This document shows positions 8,809-17,037 of a stretch of 64,000 nt of DNA, piece by piece; within the stretch, counting starts at the first letter, position 1, and each line of letters begins with the position of its first letter. The DNA comes from Stenotrophomonas sp. MYb238. GTDB lineage: Bacteria > Pseudomonadota > Gammaproteobacteria > Xanthomonadales > Xanthomonadaceae. Position numbers and translations under genes: made by a program. The notes under the pieces were generated by a model. It had not been told where the DNA came from. It ran no database searches and was given only the letters and a program-made list of their open reading frames with translations. The stretch spans positions 1-64,000 of the forward strand of contig NZ_WIDL01000013.1 in the NCBI RefSeq assembly GCF_009496535.1, written 5' to 3'.

Positions 8809-9141
8809 TCAGGGAGGCCCGGCCGCAAGCGGCATCCGGCTGCCGTCCACACCGGCGACGTACCAGCGACCACTGTGGCGCACCACCGCGCCCATCACCG
8901 CCGCGCCGGTGGCCTCGTCCCGCTTCGGATACACCTGCACCGCGATCACCCTGCCGCCGTATAGCACGGTCCGCCCGCGCACGGCCAGCCCTTTCAGCGA
9001 GAGGCCGTCGGTGTCGTTGAGCACCGATAGCGCGCGCCATTCCGACGGCGCGAATCTGGTCCGCGCAGCGTCGCGGTCGAATTCTGCCGTCAGAATACGA
9101 ATCTGCTGCTCCAGTCTCTTCGACAACCGCCGATCGTCCAT
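8809..9141 (-). CDS. Hypothetical protein, 110 residues
   Basis: Unrecognised small soluble protein. The N-terminal third is charged and helical (RRLSKRLEQQIRIL). The remainder looks like beta strands (LAVRGRTVLYGGRVIAVQVY, then GRWYVAGVDG) and may form a small beta-barrel-like fold. No signal peptide or membrane segment. The ribosome site is weak. Codon use is consistent with coding, and no better frame covers the stretch. The function and even its expression are uncertain. Confidence 0.45.
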   Translation of the reverse strand: MDDRRLSKRLEQQIRILTAEFDRDAARTRFAPSEWRALSVLNDTDGLSLKGLAVRGRTVLYGGRVIAVQVYPKRDEATGAAVMGAVVRHSGRWYVAGVDGSRMPLAAGPP

Positions 9142-9353
9142 CCGTCAATCCGATTCCTGGGCGCCATCGCGAAATGCCAAGCGCCGCATCCAGGTGCACT
9201 TCACCTACAGAAGGCATAACGCAATCAGGAATAGGAACGGGTTGGACGGAGATTTCCGCTACTGGACGTAGAGTTGTGCCATGTATGGAAGGAGGGGAAC
9301 GCCCATGGCCAGCCGGATACGCGGAGAGGCTGGTATAGCTGGTCAAGTAGCAG
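9142..9353. other. Short AT-richer spacer
   Basis: No gene or clear signal between two minus-strand genes; only fragmentary open frames are seen. Confidence 0.4.
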
Positions 9354-10043
9354 CTAGGGCATGGGATCGAACATCCGGAATAGACGTTCATCGTCACCAC
9401 GCCAGTGATTCTTGCAGGCGCATCCAGTTCTACAACGCCGCCTCTCGATCGGCACATCAAGTTTCACATCCTGCATCGCGAGCCTGAGTGCACCGATGCC
9501 CATGCTGTAGATGTCGACATCGTCTTCCGTCTGAAGATCTGGATCATCCACGACAATCTTCTTCAAATGACGACCGAACGGAATCGAACCGCCGCAATGC
9601 CTTAGCACGATCATCTGATCGAACTGGCCCTTGACGAAGTTTCCTTCCAGGTCTTCCTTTCCTTGAAACCACCTCTCCTCATCCGGCTCGCCGACCCACT
9701 TTGTTGGATTCAGCTTGGTGACCCAAATGCGGCCCGTCTTGTTTCGGTCGATGAGCGCCAAATCAAAAACGAACAGGACGGGGCCATAAGCATTGGCTCG
9801 GCTCGCCCTGGCGTGGATATCCACCGAGTCCAGGAATACGTCGAACCAGATGCTGTATCGCCGATCCGCGTCATCAGAGCTTTGCGGGGTCTGAGTCAAG
9901 CCAGAGCGCTCCACTGTACCGCGCGACATCAATGCCCTGCTTCTCAAAAATTGGCATGCGGTGGCGACGCTGTTTGCGTGGTGCAGCTCAGTAACCCCCT
10001 TGTCCGACAGCGCTTCGAAAACGTGTTTGGATGGCATGTCCAT
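9354..10043 (-). CDS. Unrecognised protein, possibly ART/DarT-like
   Basis: Soluble protein of up to 229 residues (a second ATG two codons in is also possible). The N-terminal block TELHHANSVATACQFLRSR, followed by LMSRGTVE, has the layout of ADP-ribosyltransferase-fold toxins such as DarT, where an early His and a hydrophobic helix frame the NAD pocket. Later segments YGPVLFVFDL and ERWFQGKEDL are strongly patterned, and the C-terminus has IERRRCRTGCACK, a Cys-rich basic patch (CxxxCxC). No DarG-like macrodomain partner is present. The assignment is a guess from pattern; other functions are possible. It lies in the low-GC island. Confidence 0.55.
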   Translation of the reverse strand: MDMPSKHVFEALSDKGVTELHHANSVATACQFLRSRALMSRGTVERSGLTQTPQSSDDADRRYSIWFDVFLDSVDIHARASRANAYGPVLFVFDLALIDRNKTGRIWVTKLNPTKWVGEPDEERWFQGKEDLEGNFVKGQFDQMIVLRHCGGSIPFGRHLKKIVVDDPDLQTEDDVDIYSMGIGALRLAMQDVKLDVPIERRRCRTGCACKNHWRGDDERLFRMFDPMP

Positions 10044-10490
10044 TGGAGACCTAACGCATGAAAGGCCAAGCCGCTAGGCGGCTTGGCTTGGATGAAATCG
10101 TCAGAGTCCGTGCCCAGGCACGCAGGTAACGGCCCCCACCGCTATTCCTCCCAAGCATACCCCGGCCGCTACCAGATCAGTGGGAAGGTACACGTGGCAC
10201 CTGTGCCCGCTTCGAATGCCGGCTGACATTCTCTGCCGGGTGCCTGATCGTCCTGTCCGGCCAAGGTCCGTGCATCTACGCGGAATGGCCGCCGCTGTTA
10301 CTCTGCCGCCAGATCACCACATTGATCAGGATGGCGGATTGGCGGCGGGTCAGGCTCAAACTCACGCCGGCACACTTTCACCATTTCAGGTGAAATCCAA
10401 TGGTGAGAACATGAACAGTCCTGCCCCGAAACGGTCTCAGCCAGTGCGACGTGCCGCCTGTAGCCTCGTCTGGGCAAGCCACAGGAGCCG
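10044..10490. other. Gene-poor stretch with hairpins and a relict
   Basis: A perfect 10-bp stem with a three-base loop (GCCAAGCCGC-TAG-GCGGCTTGGC, 10065-10087) lies upstream of the minus-strand gene ending at 9354. A smaller hairpin (TTTCACC-N6-GGTGAAA) is at 10376-10395. A fragment related to the next gene lies at about 10212-10288. An open frame at 10180-10494 is not a credible gene. Confidence 0.5.
10212..10288 (+). pseudogene. Relict fragment of the adjacent 10.5-kb gene
   Basis: About 77 bp here match positions near 10753-10838 inside the next gene, with the central stretch from 10242 to 10276 identical to 10793-10827. It would encode LIVLSGQGPCIYAEW against LIVLSGQGPCIFAEW in the intact gene. 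It has no start and no continuation of homology on either side. It is the leftover of a duplicated paralogue. Confidence 0.7.
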
Positions 10491-10493
10491 ATG

Positions 10494-11000
10494 ATGCTGA
10501 CGTTCAACCTTTCAGAAATGATCCAGCGCAGGCTGCCGGCCGTCGTCCTCAAGCAACTGTTCCTGTACAAGACGACGTCGGAGTACGCGATCGCGGTCAT
10601 GGTTGCGGCTGATCCCGCCGGGCAACTGATCTGCAAGCTCACCGGTGAGACGGCCTTTCAGTTCGAGAGCTTTGATGCTCGCCAGGGTCAGCGAGTCCCG
10701 GTCTTGCCGCTCCCAATCTCGACAGCCGACCTGCGGCTGCGCGTGGATCCGGCTTCGCATGTCGCTGACCCTCACGAAATCTCTCCCGGGCGCCTGATCG
10801 TCCTGTCCGGCCAAGGTCCGTGCATCTTTGCGGAATGGCACAAACCGGCGCATGACGTGCCGAACCTGCTGAATCTTTCCACTTGGGAACCTGATTACAT
10901 CGACAAGCCGACTTTCGGATTCGACCGCTGGTCCTTGAGCTGCGTCGACGAAACCGGCTGCTGGAGCGATTTGGTCAGCCGTAACCCAGCACAGCAGTGA
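10494..11000 (+). CDS. Unrecognised protein, 168 residues
   Basis: Soluble protein without family recognition. It begins MLTFNLSEMIQRRLP and is mostly beta-strand-like with a few aromatic-rich segments (CIFAEWHKPAH, FDRWSLSCVDETGCW). AGGAG lies six bases before the ATG at 10494; the ATG at 10491 is too close. Its TGA overlaps the GTG of the next gene by four bases, so the two are probably translated together. A partial duplicate upstream shows the locus has undergone duplication and decay, as seen for immunity-like or rapidly evolving genes. No function is proposed. Confidence 0.6.
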   Translation: MLTFNLSEMIQRRLPAVVLKQLFLYKTTSEYAIAVMVAADPAGQLICKLTGETAFQFESFDARQGQRVPVLPLPISTADLRLRVDPASHVADPHEISPGRLIVLSGQGPCIFAEWHKPAHDVPNLLNLSTWEPDYIDKPTFGFDRWSLSCVDETGCWSDLVSRNPAQQ

Positions 11001-11503
11001 CTCCTGTTCCTCCCGCATTTCTTCGCACTCAAATGAAACCATTGTCGCCGGAGCAATCCGACGCCATCGCCGAGGTGGTTGCGCGATGGCTGGCCAATTC
11101 CATTGGCACGCCGCTGCAATCAGTGCGGTTCGCCGATGCAAAACATGCCCAATGCCATGCGAATGCAGCGGCCTATGCTGCCAGCCACGGCGGCCAGGCG
11201 GAGAATGGATTCCTGATCGAACATCCAGACAGTTCTTCCTTGGCCATCGTCCGGGCGCATGCCGTCGTCCGAGAAGCAAGTGGTCGCTTGGTCGACCCGA
11301 CCGTCGATGAAGAACGGCTCCGCCGGCTTGCCTTTTTCGAGTATGCGAGTGATGTCGGCGTGTTCGATGCGATCAGGCGAGACCACCCAGAGATCTGGTT
11401 CAGCCTTCCTGCCCCAGCGGGTCATTCACTGTTGGCACCGGATTCTGATTCTGTCGCCGGCGACCGGCAGGCAACATCAAGTAGCGCCGCAACTGCTCAA
11501 TAA
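10997..11503 (+). CDS. Putative papain/transglutaminase-like cysteine protein
   Basis: Protein of 168 residues if it starts at the overlapping GTG; an ATG at 11033 would give 156. Three features line up in the order of a Cys-His-Asp triad: Cys53 at the start of a helix (AQCHANAAAYA), His88 in a strand (VRAHAVV), and Asp100 in GRLVDPT. This spacing resembles papain-like or transglutaminase-like enzymes, which hydrolyse or modify proteins. The C-terminus is Ser/Ala/Asp-rich and low complexity. The family is not identified. Coupled to the preceding unknown gene, it may be one half of a two-gene module. Confidence 0.55.
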   Translation: MTPVPPAFLRTQMKPLSPEQSDAIAEVVARWLANSIGTPLQSVRFADAKHAQCHANAAAYAASHGGQAENGFLIEHPDSSSLAIVRAHAVVREASGRLVDPTVDEERLRRLAFFEYASDVGVFDAIRRDHPEIWFSLPAPAGHSLLAPDSDSVAGDRQATSSSAATAQ

Positions 11504-11514
11504 CGACTTGGATA

Positions 11515-12294
11515 TCAGTGGCAACGATCGCCCGATGTTCTCGAACGGTATTCGATCAGGATGCCGGACAACAAGCCGACGCATGCCGCATCCGGCGCCA
11601 GCTTTGCGGGATCGAAATTGCCTAGATCTATCAGGATTCTGCCGCTGGCCCCTTCAGGGTCGGGCGCATCCTTTTCCCTCCCGGCAAAGGTCTTGACCCG
11701 ATCCTCAAAGCGGATCGCAAAATGATGAGTGCCAGTCACGCCCAAGGCTTCGTAAAGACCAGAACTGGGGCGATGGAAACCAACGAATGTCCATGCCTCG
11801 GTAAAAGCCTTGCTAATTCCATAGTTGAACAGTTGCATCATGACCGGGTATCCGAGGGCCATGTAGCCCCGGTTCTCCTTGTTGGCGCGATTCTGGGACA
11901 CCATGTCTTCCGTGATGAAGAAATCGGCTCGCAGAGCCTCACATTGTTCAGGCGACAACTCCGCGAAGGCAAAATCGAACGGATCGTCATTCCTTAGCCC
12001 ATTCGGCTTGCTGGTCACCGAAAAAATCCCCTCCAAGGGAATCGGCCTGTCACCGCTACCAACAAACAGCGTCGTCCTCGCAGATTGATCCACAACGTGC
12101 GCAGCCGTCACCAGGAATGGCACGCCGTCCAGCCGCATAAGAAAGCAGCTCCCAAGTGCGACCGGCAAGTTGGCATCGTCCAATGCGAAGCACGGTCTTA
12201 CTGCTCCGAAGAACCTTTGCCCCATCTGCTTGGAACACTTGTCCAGGCGCTCTAACCCGATCTCGGATATCGTCTTGATGATTCGATTCGACAT
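11515..12294 (-). CDS. Trypsin-like serine peptidase, stand-alone
   Basis: Protein of 259 residues with no signal peptide, so probably cytoplasmic. A chymotrypsin-fold triad is visible: His66 in FLVTAAHVVDQ, Asp107 in DDPFDFAFAEL, and Ser217 in EGASGRIL, which matches GxSG. Intracellular trypsin-like peptidases in defence islands often act as effectors released by a partner sensor; whether that applies here is inference. It is the last of a minus-strand series behind the RES and RelA/SpoT genes, 48 bp after the RES stop. It ends 11 bases from the convergent cysteine-protein gene. Confidence 0.75.
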   Translation of the reverse strand: MSNRIIKTISEIGLERLDKCSKQMGQRFFGAVRPCFALDDANLPVALGSCFLMRLDGVPFLVTAAHVVDQSARTTLFVGSGDRPIPLEGIFSVTSKPNGLRNDDPFDFAFAELSPEQCEALRADFFITEDMVSQNRANKENRGYMALGYPVMMQLFNYGISKAFTEAWTFVGFHRPSSGLYEALGVTGTHHFAIRFEDRVKTFAGREKDAPDPEGASGRILIDLGNFDPAKLAPDAACVGLLSGILIEYRSRTSGDRCH

Positions 12295-12342
12295 GGATGA
12301 TTCGAACCTTTCGTCGGTTGCTGTTCGAGGACAGGATGATGC

Positions 12343-13731
12343 CTATTTCGTCTCGTTCTTGGGCTCGACCCGCACGTGCCTGACGGGCGTGGTGTCGTAG
12401 GTGTAGCGCACACCCAGGACCTGGTGAATCTTGATCTGGTCGCGATCCAGCCGAAGGGCGGGACCGAGCGTCTCGTTTCCCCAGGCGATGGCTGACGGTA
12501 GGCGTACCTTCGGATTGACGGCTCTCGTGGTTAGTTCCGGATCGAAGATCAGTCTGTCTTCGTCGTAATCCCACATCTGGAAGTGCGTTTCCTGATCCAG
12601 GAACGGACTGCCCTCTCCGTAGGGCGAGGCCACGTCGGAAGATTTATTGAACAGCACCACGTTCCTAGCATCCGTTCGCAACCTGGTTTTCGCGTCCACC
12701 TGGGCGGAGGGGAACAAGATGCCGTCCAAATCCAACTCCCCGTGGGTCGCCAGGAAGTCAGCCACGGCCTGGGTGATGAGATAACTCTCGTCCTCGCGTT
12801 CAGGGATGACGGGACGAATGAGCTTCCTAACCAGCTTCTTCAGGAAGTCGCGCCGGTTTCTGCGGTTGTAGGTGGCAGGGTCGAACAGGCTACCGTCGCC
12901 ATCGATCAGGATCAGCTTCTCGATGTCCAGGAGTCTGAGCGGCCGAGCGACCTCGAACACCCCGACCACGACATGGCTGCCAACCGGCGGCCGCACCTCG
13001 GCGATCGCGATCTCCGGATCGACCGCGCCGTAAAATACGGGAACCCCCTTGGCATTCATTCTGCCGGCCCGACCGACGCCGGGAGGTGGCGGCCCAAGTT
13101 CACGCTCTGGGGACTTCAACGCCTTTTCCATCGGCTTGAGTGATGGAAACACCCGTGCCCTGTACAGCGTGCCGAGCGCCCGGCCCGGCGCGATCTCCAC
13201 GATCACGCCCTCCCTGCCCTCGATACGGTCGTCCAGGATCGGGCCAAACACCTGTTCCAGCAGAGTGAGAACCTTGGGATTGTTGTACCGCACCTCGTAT
13301 TTGAGGCTTTGCTCCATGTCCTGCCATGCTTGGCTAAGCGGCTCGTCGAACTTCTCGTTCTCGACGAAATGAGGGTCCGCACCGTACTGGTGCGCCATCG
13401 TGTCCCGATCGAACCACATGTCTCCCAGTAGCTCCACGACATTCTCTGCCACTTCGCCGGTCAATCCGGCAACCCGTTCTAGGACGTCGAGAACGGATTC
13501 CCCTTCCGGATCTTCATCCCATTGCGAACCCCAGCCTTCATCGTCGTAGCCGGTGGTGGACACGAAAAACCGTTCGAACATCGTGTCGAAGTGCTCGGCC
13601 AACTCCCAGGCGGATATGGTCGGCGCCGTTCGATCGCAGTAGTCGCATGGCCGATCCATCGTGGTGCTGGCCTCGATAATCGCCTTCAATTTCGGCTCCG
13701 AGACATGGTCGGAACAGATGCGTTGGTCCAT
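12343..13731 (-). CDS. RES-domain protein with HEPN/RES-type N-terminal domain
   Basis: Protein of 462 residues. The N-terminus carries Cys6-x2-His9 and Cys29-x2-Cys32, a likely zinc site, followed by a helical region to about 180 that resembles the N-terminal domain found with HEPN or RES toxins. The RES core starts with LYRARVF near 190, continues with GRMNAKGVPVFYGA and AIAEVRPPVGSHVVV (Glu245), and runs to the C-terminal third. RES toxins such as ParT, MbcT and Res deplete NAD or ADP-ribosylate targets. No Xre-type antitoxin adjoins it; the RelA/SpoT gene is 100 bp upstream on the same strand. Confidence 0.8.
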   Translation of the reverse strand: MDQRICSDHVSEPKLKAIIEASTTMDRPCDYCDRTAPTISAWELAEHFDTMFERFFVSTTGYDDEGWGSQWDEDPEGESVLDVLERVAGLTGEVAENVVELLGDMWFDRDTMAHQYGADPHFVENEKFDEPLSQAWQDMEQSLKYEVRYNNPKVLTLLEQVFGPILDDRIEGREGVIVEIAPGRALGTLYRARVFPSLKPMEKALKSPERELGPPPPGVGRAGRMNAKGVPVFYGAVDPEIAIAEVRPPVGSHVVVGVFEVARPLRLLDIEKLILIDGDGSLFDPATYNRRNRRDFLKKLVRKLIRPVIPEREDESYLITQAVADFLATHGELDLDGILFPSAQVDAKTRLRTDARNVVLFNKSSDVASPYGEGSPFLDQETHFQMWDYDEDRLIFDPELTTRAVNPKVRLPSAIAWGNETLGPALRLDRDQIKIHQVLGVRYTYDTTPVRHVRVEPKNETK

Positions 13732-13831
13732 GCTTAAGCGGCCTTTTCTTGATCACTTCGTAGACGGATGCAGCTTCTCGCCGAGGCCGTTCACGGCGCA
13801 TCGGAGCACGCTGATCGATGTACTGTATCGG

Positions 13832-16800
13832 TCAACGCTCGTCACCGGCCTCGGGATCCGGCTCGCCCTCTTCATGGTCGGCAAGGTCGTCGTAATCCAT
13901 TCTCCGCATCCTAGTCGATGCTTCCGCACGCCGTTCCTCCGCAGCAATCATCAAGTCGAGACTGGCCCTTTCCTTCTCGGCGAACATTCTGATTTCCTGA
14001 CGCGGATCGTCCAGCCACTCCGAAAGGGTTTCCTTCTTGGCTCGCCAGGCATTCGCGAATCCCAGCTCTCCGTGGACAACTCCCGTGTTCTCCAGGCACG
14101 ACCGGACACCGCCATGTCTCCGGTCGTCCTCGGGGAAGCGGGACACAATCTCCTTCAAGACGACATGGGTGAAGGTCTCGCCGTGGTAGTTCCTGAGAAC
14201 GGCGAGGGCAAAATCGGCTTGGGTCTCTCCGCCCTCCTTTACCAAGCCGGCGAGCGCGGCCATTAACGCATCCGCATCGCGCGGGAAGACGGCGCAGAGT
14301 AGGCGCCCGCCGCGAAACTGAAACAACGTGGCATCGCGCACAAACCACGCCATTCCTTTCGCGACGGCAAGCTCTGCGTCCTTGGACAATGCTTTCTGCA
14401 GGTCGTGCAGGCGGTAGGGCACCGCCTCGAACTCGCCCCCGTTCTCGTCGATCGCCTGCTCCGCACGTGCAAGCCGATCACCGAAATAGTCCCACACGGC
14501 CTCCGGATACCGCTCGGCCAGACGACGCAGGACACGTTCCACGTGGTGATCCACCTTGGGAAGGAACGCCAAGTTCTTCAGGATCTGCCCGACCCGCTCC
14601 GGCGACGCCTCCTGATAGAACCTTACAGCGCGGCCTGCGGCGAACCAAACGCCCCATACCCAGCGCGGATCCTTGCGTTGGGTCAGATACGCCAGTGCGT
14701 CGTGGACGATGGTGTCGGCATCGTCCAGCTTCTCCGTTCCGTACGCTTCCATCGCGAACGCCAGGCATTTTGTCACGGCCACTGTATCGTCGGTTTCCAT
14801 CGCGCGATCCAACAGGCGTCGCGCAACATGTGGCTGTCTGGCCTCGGAGTAGCGCAGGTGGTGGACGACACCAGGCAGGTTCCTCGCCGAATCCAGCTCG
14901 CTGGCCAGCGCCCGCTCGTAGATGTACTGCCGATCGCTTGCCACCAAGCCATTCAGGAACGCGGCCAGGAATCCGTGCAGATCGTCGCCCGCCCTGTCCA
15001 GGAACCCCTCGGCGACCTCTGACTTGCGTTGGGACAGCTTGGCGATGAAATCCCCGAAAACCGGGAACGTAGCGAGATCATTCGACTTCGTCTGCGCGCA
15101 GCGCGTCGCCAACTCGAACCAATCGTTCTCGTTTTCCGCGTCGACCGCGTTGACGTAGCGATCCACCTCTTGTTGTCGATACGCGTCCGATTCTTTGTAG
15201 TCGAAGTCCCGGTCGATCCAATGGGCCGGGAAGACGGATTCATACCCGACCAACACCTTGTATCGGACGAACGACTCGTCGGCATTGATCGCATCGCGGA
15301 ACCGGAAAATCGCCCTGACGAGTGCCGCCGCGTCCGCCTGGTGGGCGGGCTTGCCGCCCTCGCCGTCGGCAAGCCCGCTGACCCGGTAGTAGTCGTAGAG
15401 GTATTGATGCTCCAGATGCTGCAGCAGTTCGTAGCTAGTCTGCGGGGCGCGCTCGGTCATGAACTCGAGGATGCGGGCAGCATCCCTAAGCGTAGCCGTC
15501 AGCAGTTCGTCCGGGCACGCGACCTGACTTGGGGCACGGGTGCCATCATCGAGTGCGGAAAGCACCCTGCGCCGCTGTGAGTCGTCGACCGACCGGTCGT
15601 AGGCGGCGAACAGCGCCACGATCGCCTTGTCCCGCACTTCCATCAGTTGATCCGACGCCGGCACGGCTCCAGAACGAAGGATCACGGAATCCGTTTTCCA
15701 CGTCTGTCCGGTAATGTCCAGTTGCAGGGCTTCCGACCAGACCGCAAGTGCGATGGGACGAATGCGGTCCACCTCCGCAGCATCCATGCCGTTCAATTGC
15801 TCCAACAGCGCCATCTGCAACATTGGGCCGATCTGCTGGTAGGCGTCGATGTTGTACGCCGCCAGGTGCTTGACGGCGCTCACGACCTGCTCCCTGGCCT
15901 GCTCGTTCGGCTCGTCGCGGTAGATATCGATCAGCAGTTGCAGCGTGCCGACCGCATCCGCGTAGCGCAGCCCCTCGACGATCTCCACCACCAGCTTCGT
16001 TACCGCCTCGGCTTTGAACCCCTTCATGCCTCCGAACGCCGTTTCGATTGCCACCTGCTCGGCCTCGCGCGCCGCCTGAACCACCCTCAGGAAGGGCGCT
16101 TTGAGTCGGTCGTATGCGGCGGGAAGATCGTCGTAGTACGGGATCGCATGGTTCTGCAGGCTGGACAGGATTTCGTAGCGCTCGTTGTTGTTCTGCGCAT
16201 TGTCCAGCAGGGTGACCACGTCATTGTCGAACAACAGCTTTCCGCGCAGCAGGCGCTCGTACTCCTGTTGTGCCTTCTGTATCTCGTATCCGGCCGGAAT
16301 CAAGTACTCGTCCATGATCCGCTCGAAGCGGCGCGTGATGCCTTCCATCGCCCGCTTGCCGTAGCCGTCGCCTAGCTTCTGCTTGTAGACGATGTCATGT
16401 GAGGTTTCCGACCAAGCATGATTCAGGATCGTCTGCACCTGTATTTCGCAACGCAGCCCAGCGAACCGGGCATACTCGGGCAAGCGAATCCTGTCTTCGC
16501 GTAGTCGCACCGTGTAGTGGATACCCCGATAGCGCGCGCCTTCGTTTTCCGGGATCGGATGGTGGATCTTCGTCGAGCCTTCGTCGATCTCGAAGTTCTC
16601 GCGGATCAACGGCGAGCCAAGGAACTTTTCGACGTCGTTATTGGTGTAGAAGATGACCCGAACGCCCGCCAGATCCCGCCTGTCCTGCTCAAGCGTTTGC
16701 GACTCCAGCTTCCCCTCCTCGCTCAGTCGGTTACGCACGCTTTCGACCGACTTGGCGCGATACTGGATTGACTGCGGATGGGGGAGCCCTTCGGCGGAGA

Positions 16801-16888
16801 GCAGCGCCTTCTTCAGCACGAACTGCACCGTCTCGGCGAAAGACTCGTAGAGCGCAAAGTACCTACCTGCGTACTCGTCGATGTTCAT
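13832..16888 (-). CDS. RelA/SpoT nucleotidyltransferase domain protein with a large helical C-terminus
   Basis: Protein of 1018 residues. A RelA/SpoT synthetase domain occupies about 20-185: RAKS at 44-47, DLAGVRV from 72, YRGIHY at 120-125 (guanosine stacking Tyr region) and the catalytic strand CEIQVQT with Glu148, then SHDIVYK near 163-169. No HD hydrolase domain is present. The remaining 830 residues are a long alpha-helical, repeat-like region without a recognised family. Known toxSAS proteins with this fold pyrophosphorylate tRNA or make ppApp, and CapRel senses phage capsid. The ATG at 16888 is chosen because it overlaps the stop of a 50-codon ORF (ATGA). Confidence 0.85.
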   Translation of the reverse strand: MNIDEYAGRYFALYESFAETVQFVLKKALLSAEGLPHPQSIQYRAKSVESVRNRLSEEGKLESQTLEQDRRDLAGVRVIFYTNNDVEKFLGSPLIRENFEIDEGSTKIHHPIPENEGARYRGIHYTVRLREDRIRLPEYARFAGLRCEIQVQTILNHAWSETSHDIVYKQKLGDGYGKRAMEGITRRFERIMDEYLIPAGYEIQKAQQEYERLLRGKLLFDNDVVTLLDNAQNNNERYEILSSLQNHAIPYYDDLPAAYDRLKAPFLRVVQAAREAEQVAIETAFGGMKGFKAEAVTKLVVEIVEGLRYADAVGTLQLLIDIYRDEPNEQAREQVVSAVKHLAAYNIDAYQQIGPMLQMALLEQLNGMDAAEVDRIRPIALAVWSEALQLDITGQTWKTDSVILRSGAVPASDQLMEVRDKAIVALFAAYDRSVDDSQRRRVLSALDDGTRAPSQVACPDELLTATLRDAARILEFMTERAPQTSYELLQHLEHQYLYDYYRVSGLADGEGGKPAHQADAAALVRAIFRFRDAINADESFVRYKVLVGYESVFPAHWIDRDFDYKESDAYRQQEVDRYVNAVDAENENDWFELATRCAQTKSNDLATFPVFGDFIAKLSQRKSEVAEGFLDRAGDDLHGFLAAFLNGLVASDRQYIYERALASELDSARNLPGVVHHLRYSEARQPHVARRLLDRAMETDDTVAVTKCLAFAMEAYGTEKLDDADTIVHDALAYLTQRKDPRWVWGVWFAAGRAVRFYQEASPERVGQILKNLAFLPKVDHHVERVLRRLAERYPEAVWDYFGDRLARAEQAIDENGGEFEAVPYRLHDLQKALSKDAELAVAKGMAWFVRDATLFQFRGGRLLCAVFPRDADALMAALAGLVKEGGETQADFALAVLRNYHGETFTHVVLKEIVSRFPEDDRRHGGVRSCLENTGVVHGELGFANAWRAKKETLSEWLDDPRQEIRMFAEKERASLDLMIAAEERRAEASTRMRRMDYDDLADHEEGEPDPEAGDER

Positions 16889-17037
16889 ACAGTTTCGATC
16901 CAAGCCGCGATGCCACGGCGAACAATACCTGGCCCCGGCGCGATGGCTTGGTCTGGATCGGGATCCCACCGTGGCTGGTCCCAGTCGAATGCCAGCGGTT
17001 CGTCCTGCTTGAGGTCATGTCCGATCACGCTCAGCAT
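16885..17037 (-). CDS. Small ORF coupled to the RelA/SpoT gene
   Basis: A 50-residue frame (MLSVIGHDLKQDEPL to IAAWIETV), acidic in its first half. Its TGA overlaps the ATG of the RelA/SpoT gene, and GGAGGGG lies nine bases before its ATG. RelA/SpoT-domain toxins are usually paired with a small antitoxin, so it is a candidate neutraliser, but it could be only a leader peptide coupling translation. A TTG at 17067 would extend it to 60 residues. No homologue is recognised. Confidence 0.5.
   Translation of the reverse strand: MLSVIGHDLKQDEPLAFDWDQPRWDPDPDQAIAPGPGIVRRGIAAWIETV

Noticed and set aside
8705-9460. 251-codon minus-strand frame
   Set aside because: Shadow of a different frame, rich in Arg/Gly and without any family; the 110-codon frame inside it is more credible.
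10180-10494. 104-codon plus-strand frame
   Set aside because: No ribosome site, odd composition, and it overlaps the relict of the neighbouring gene in its own way; treated as noise.
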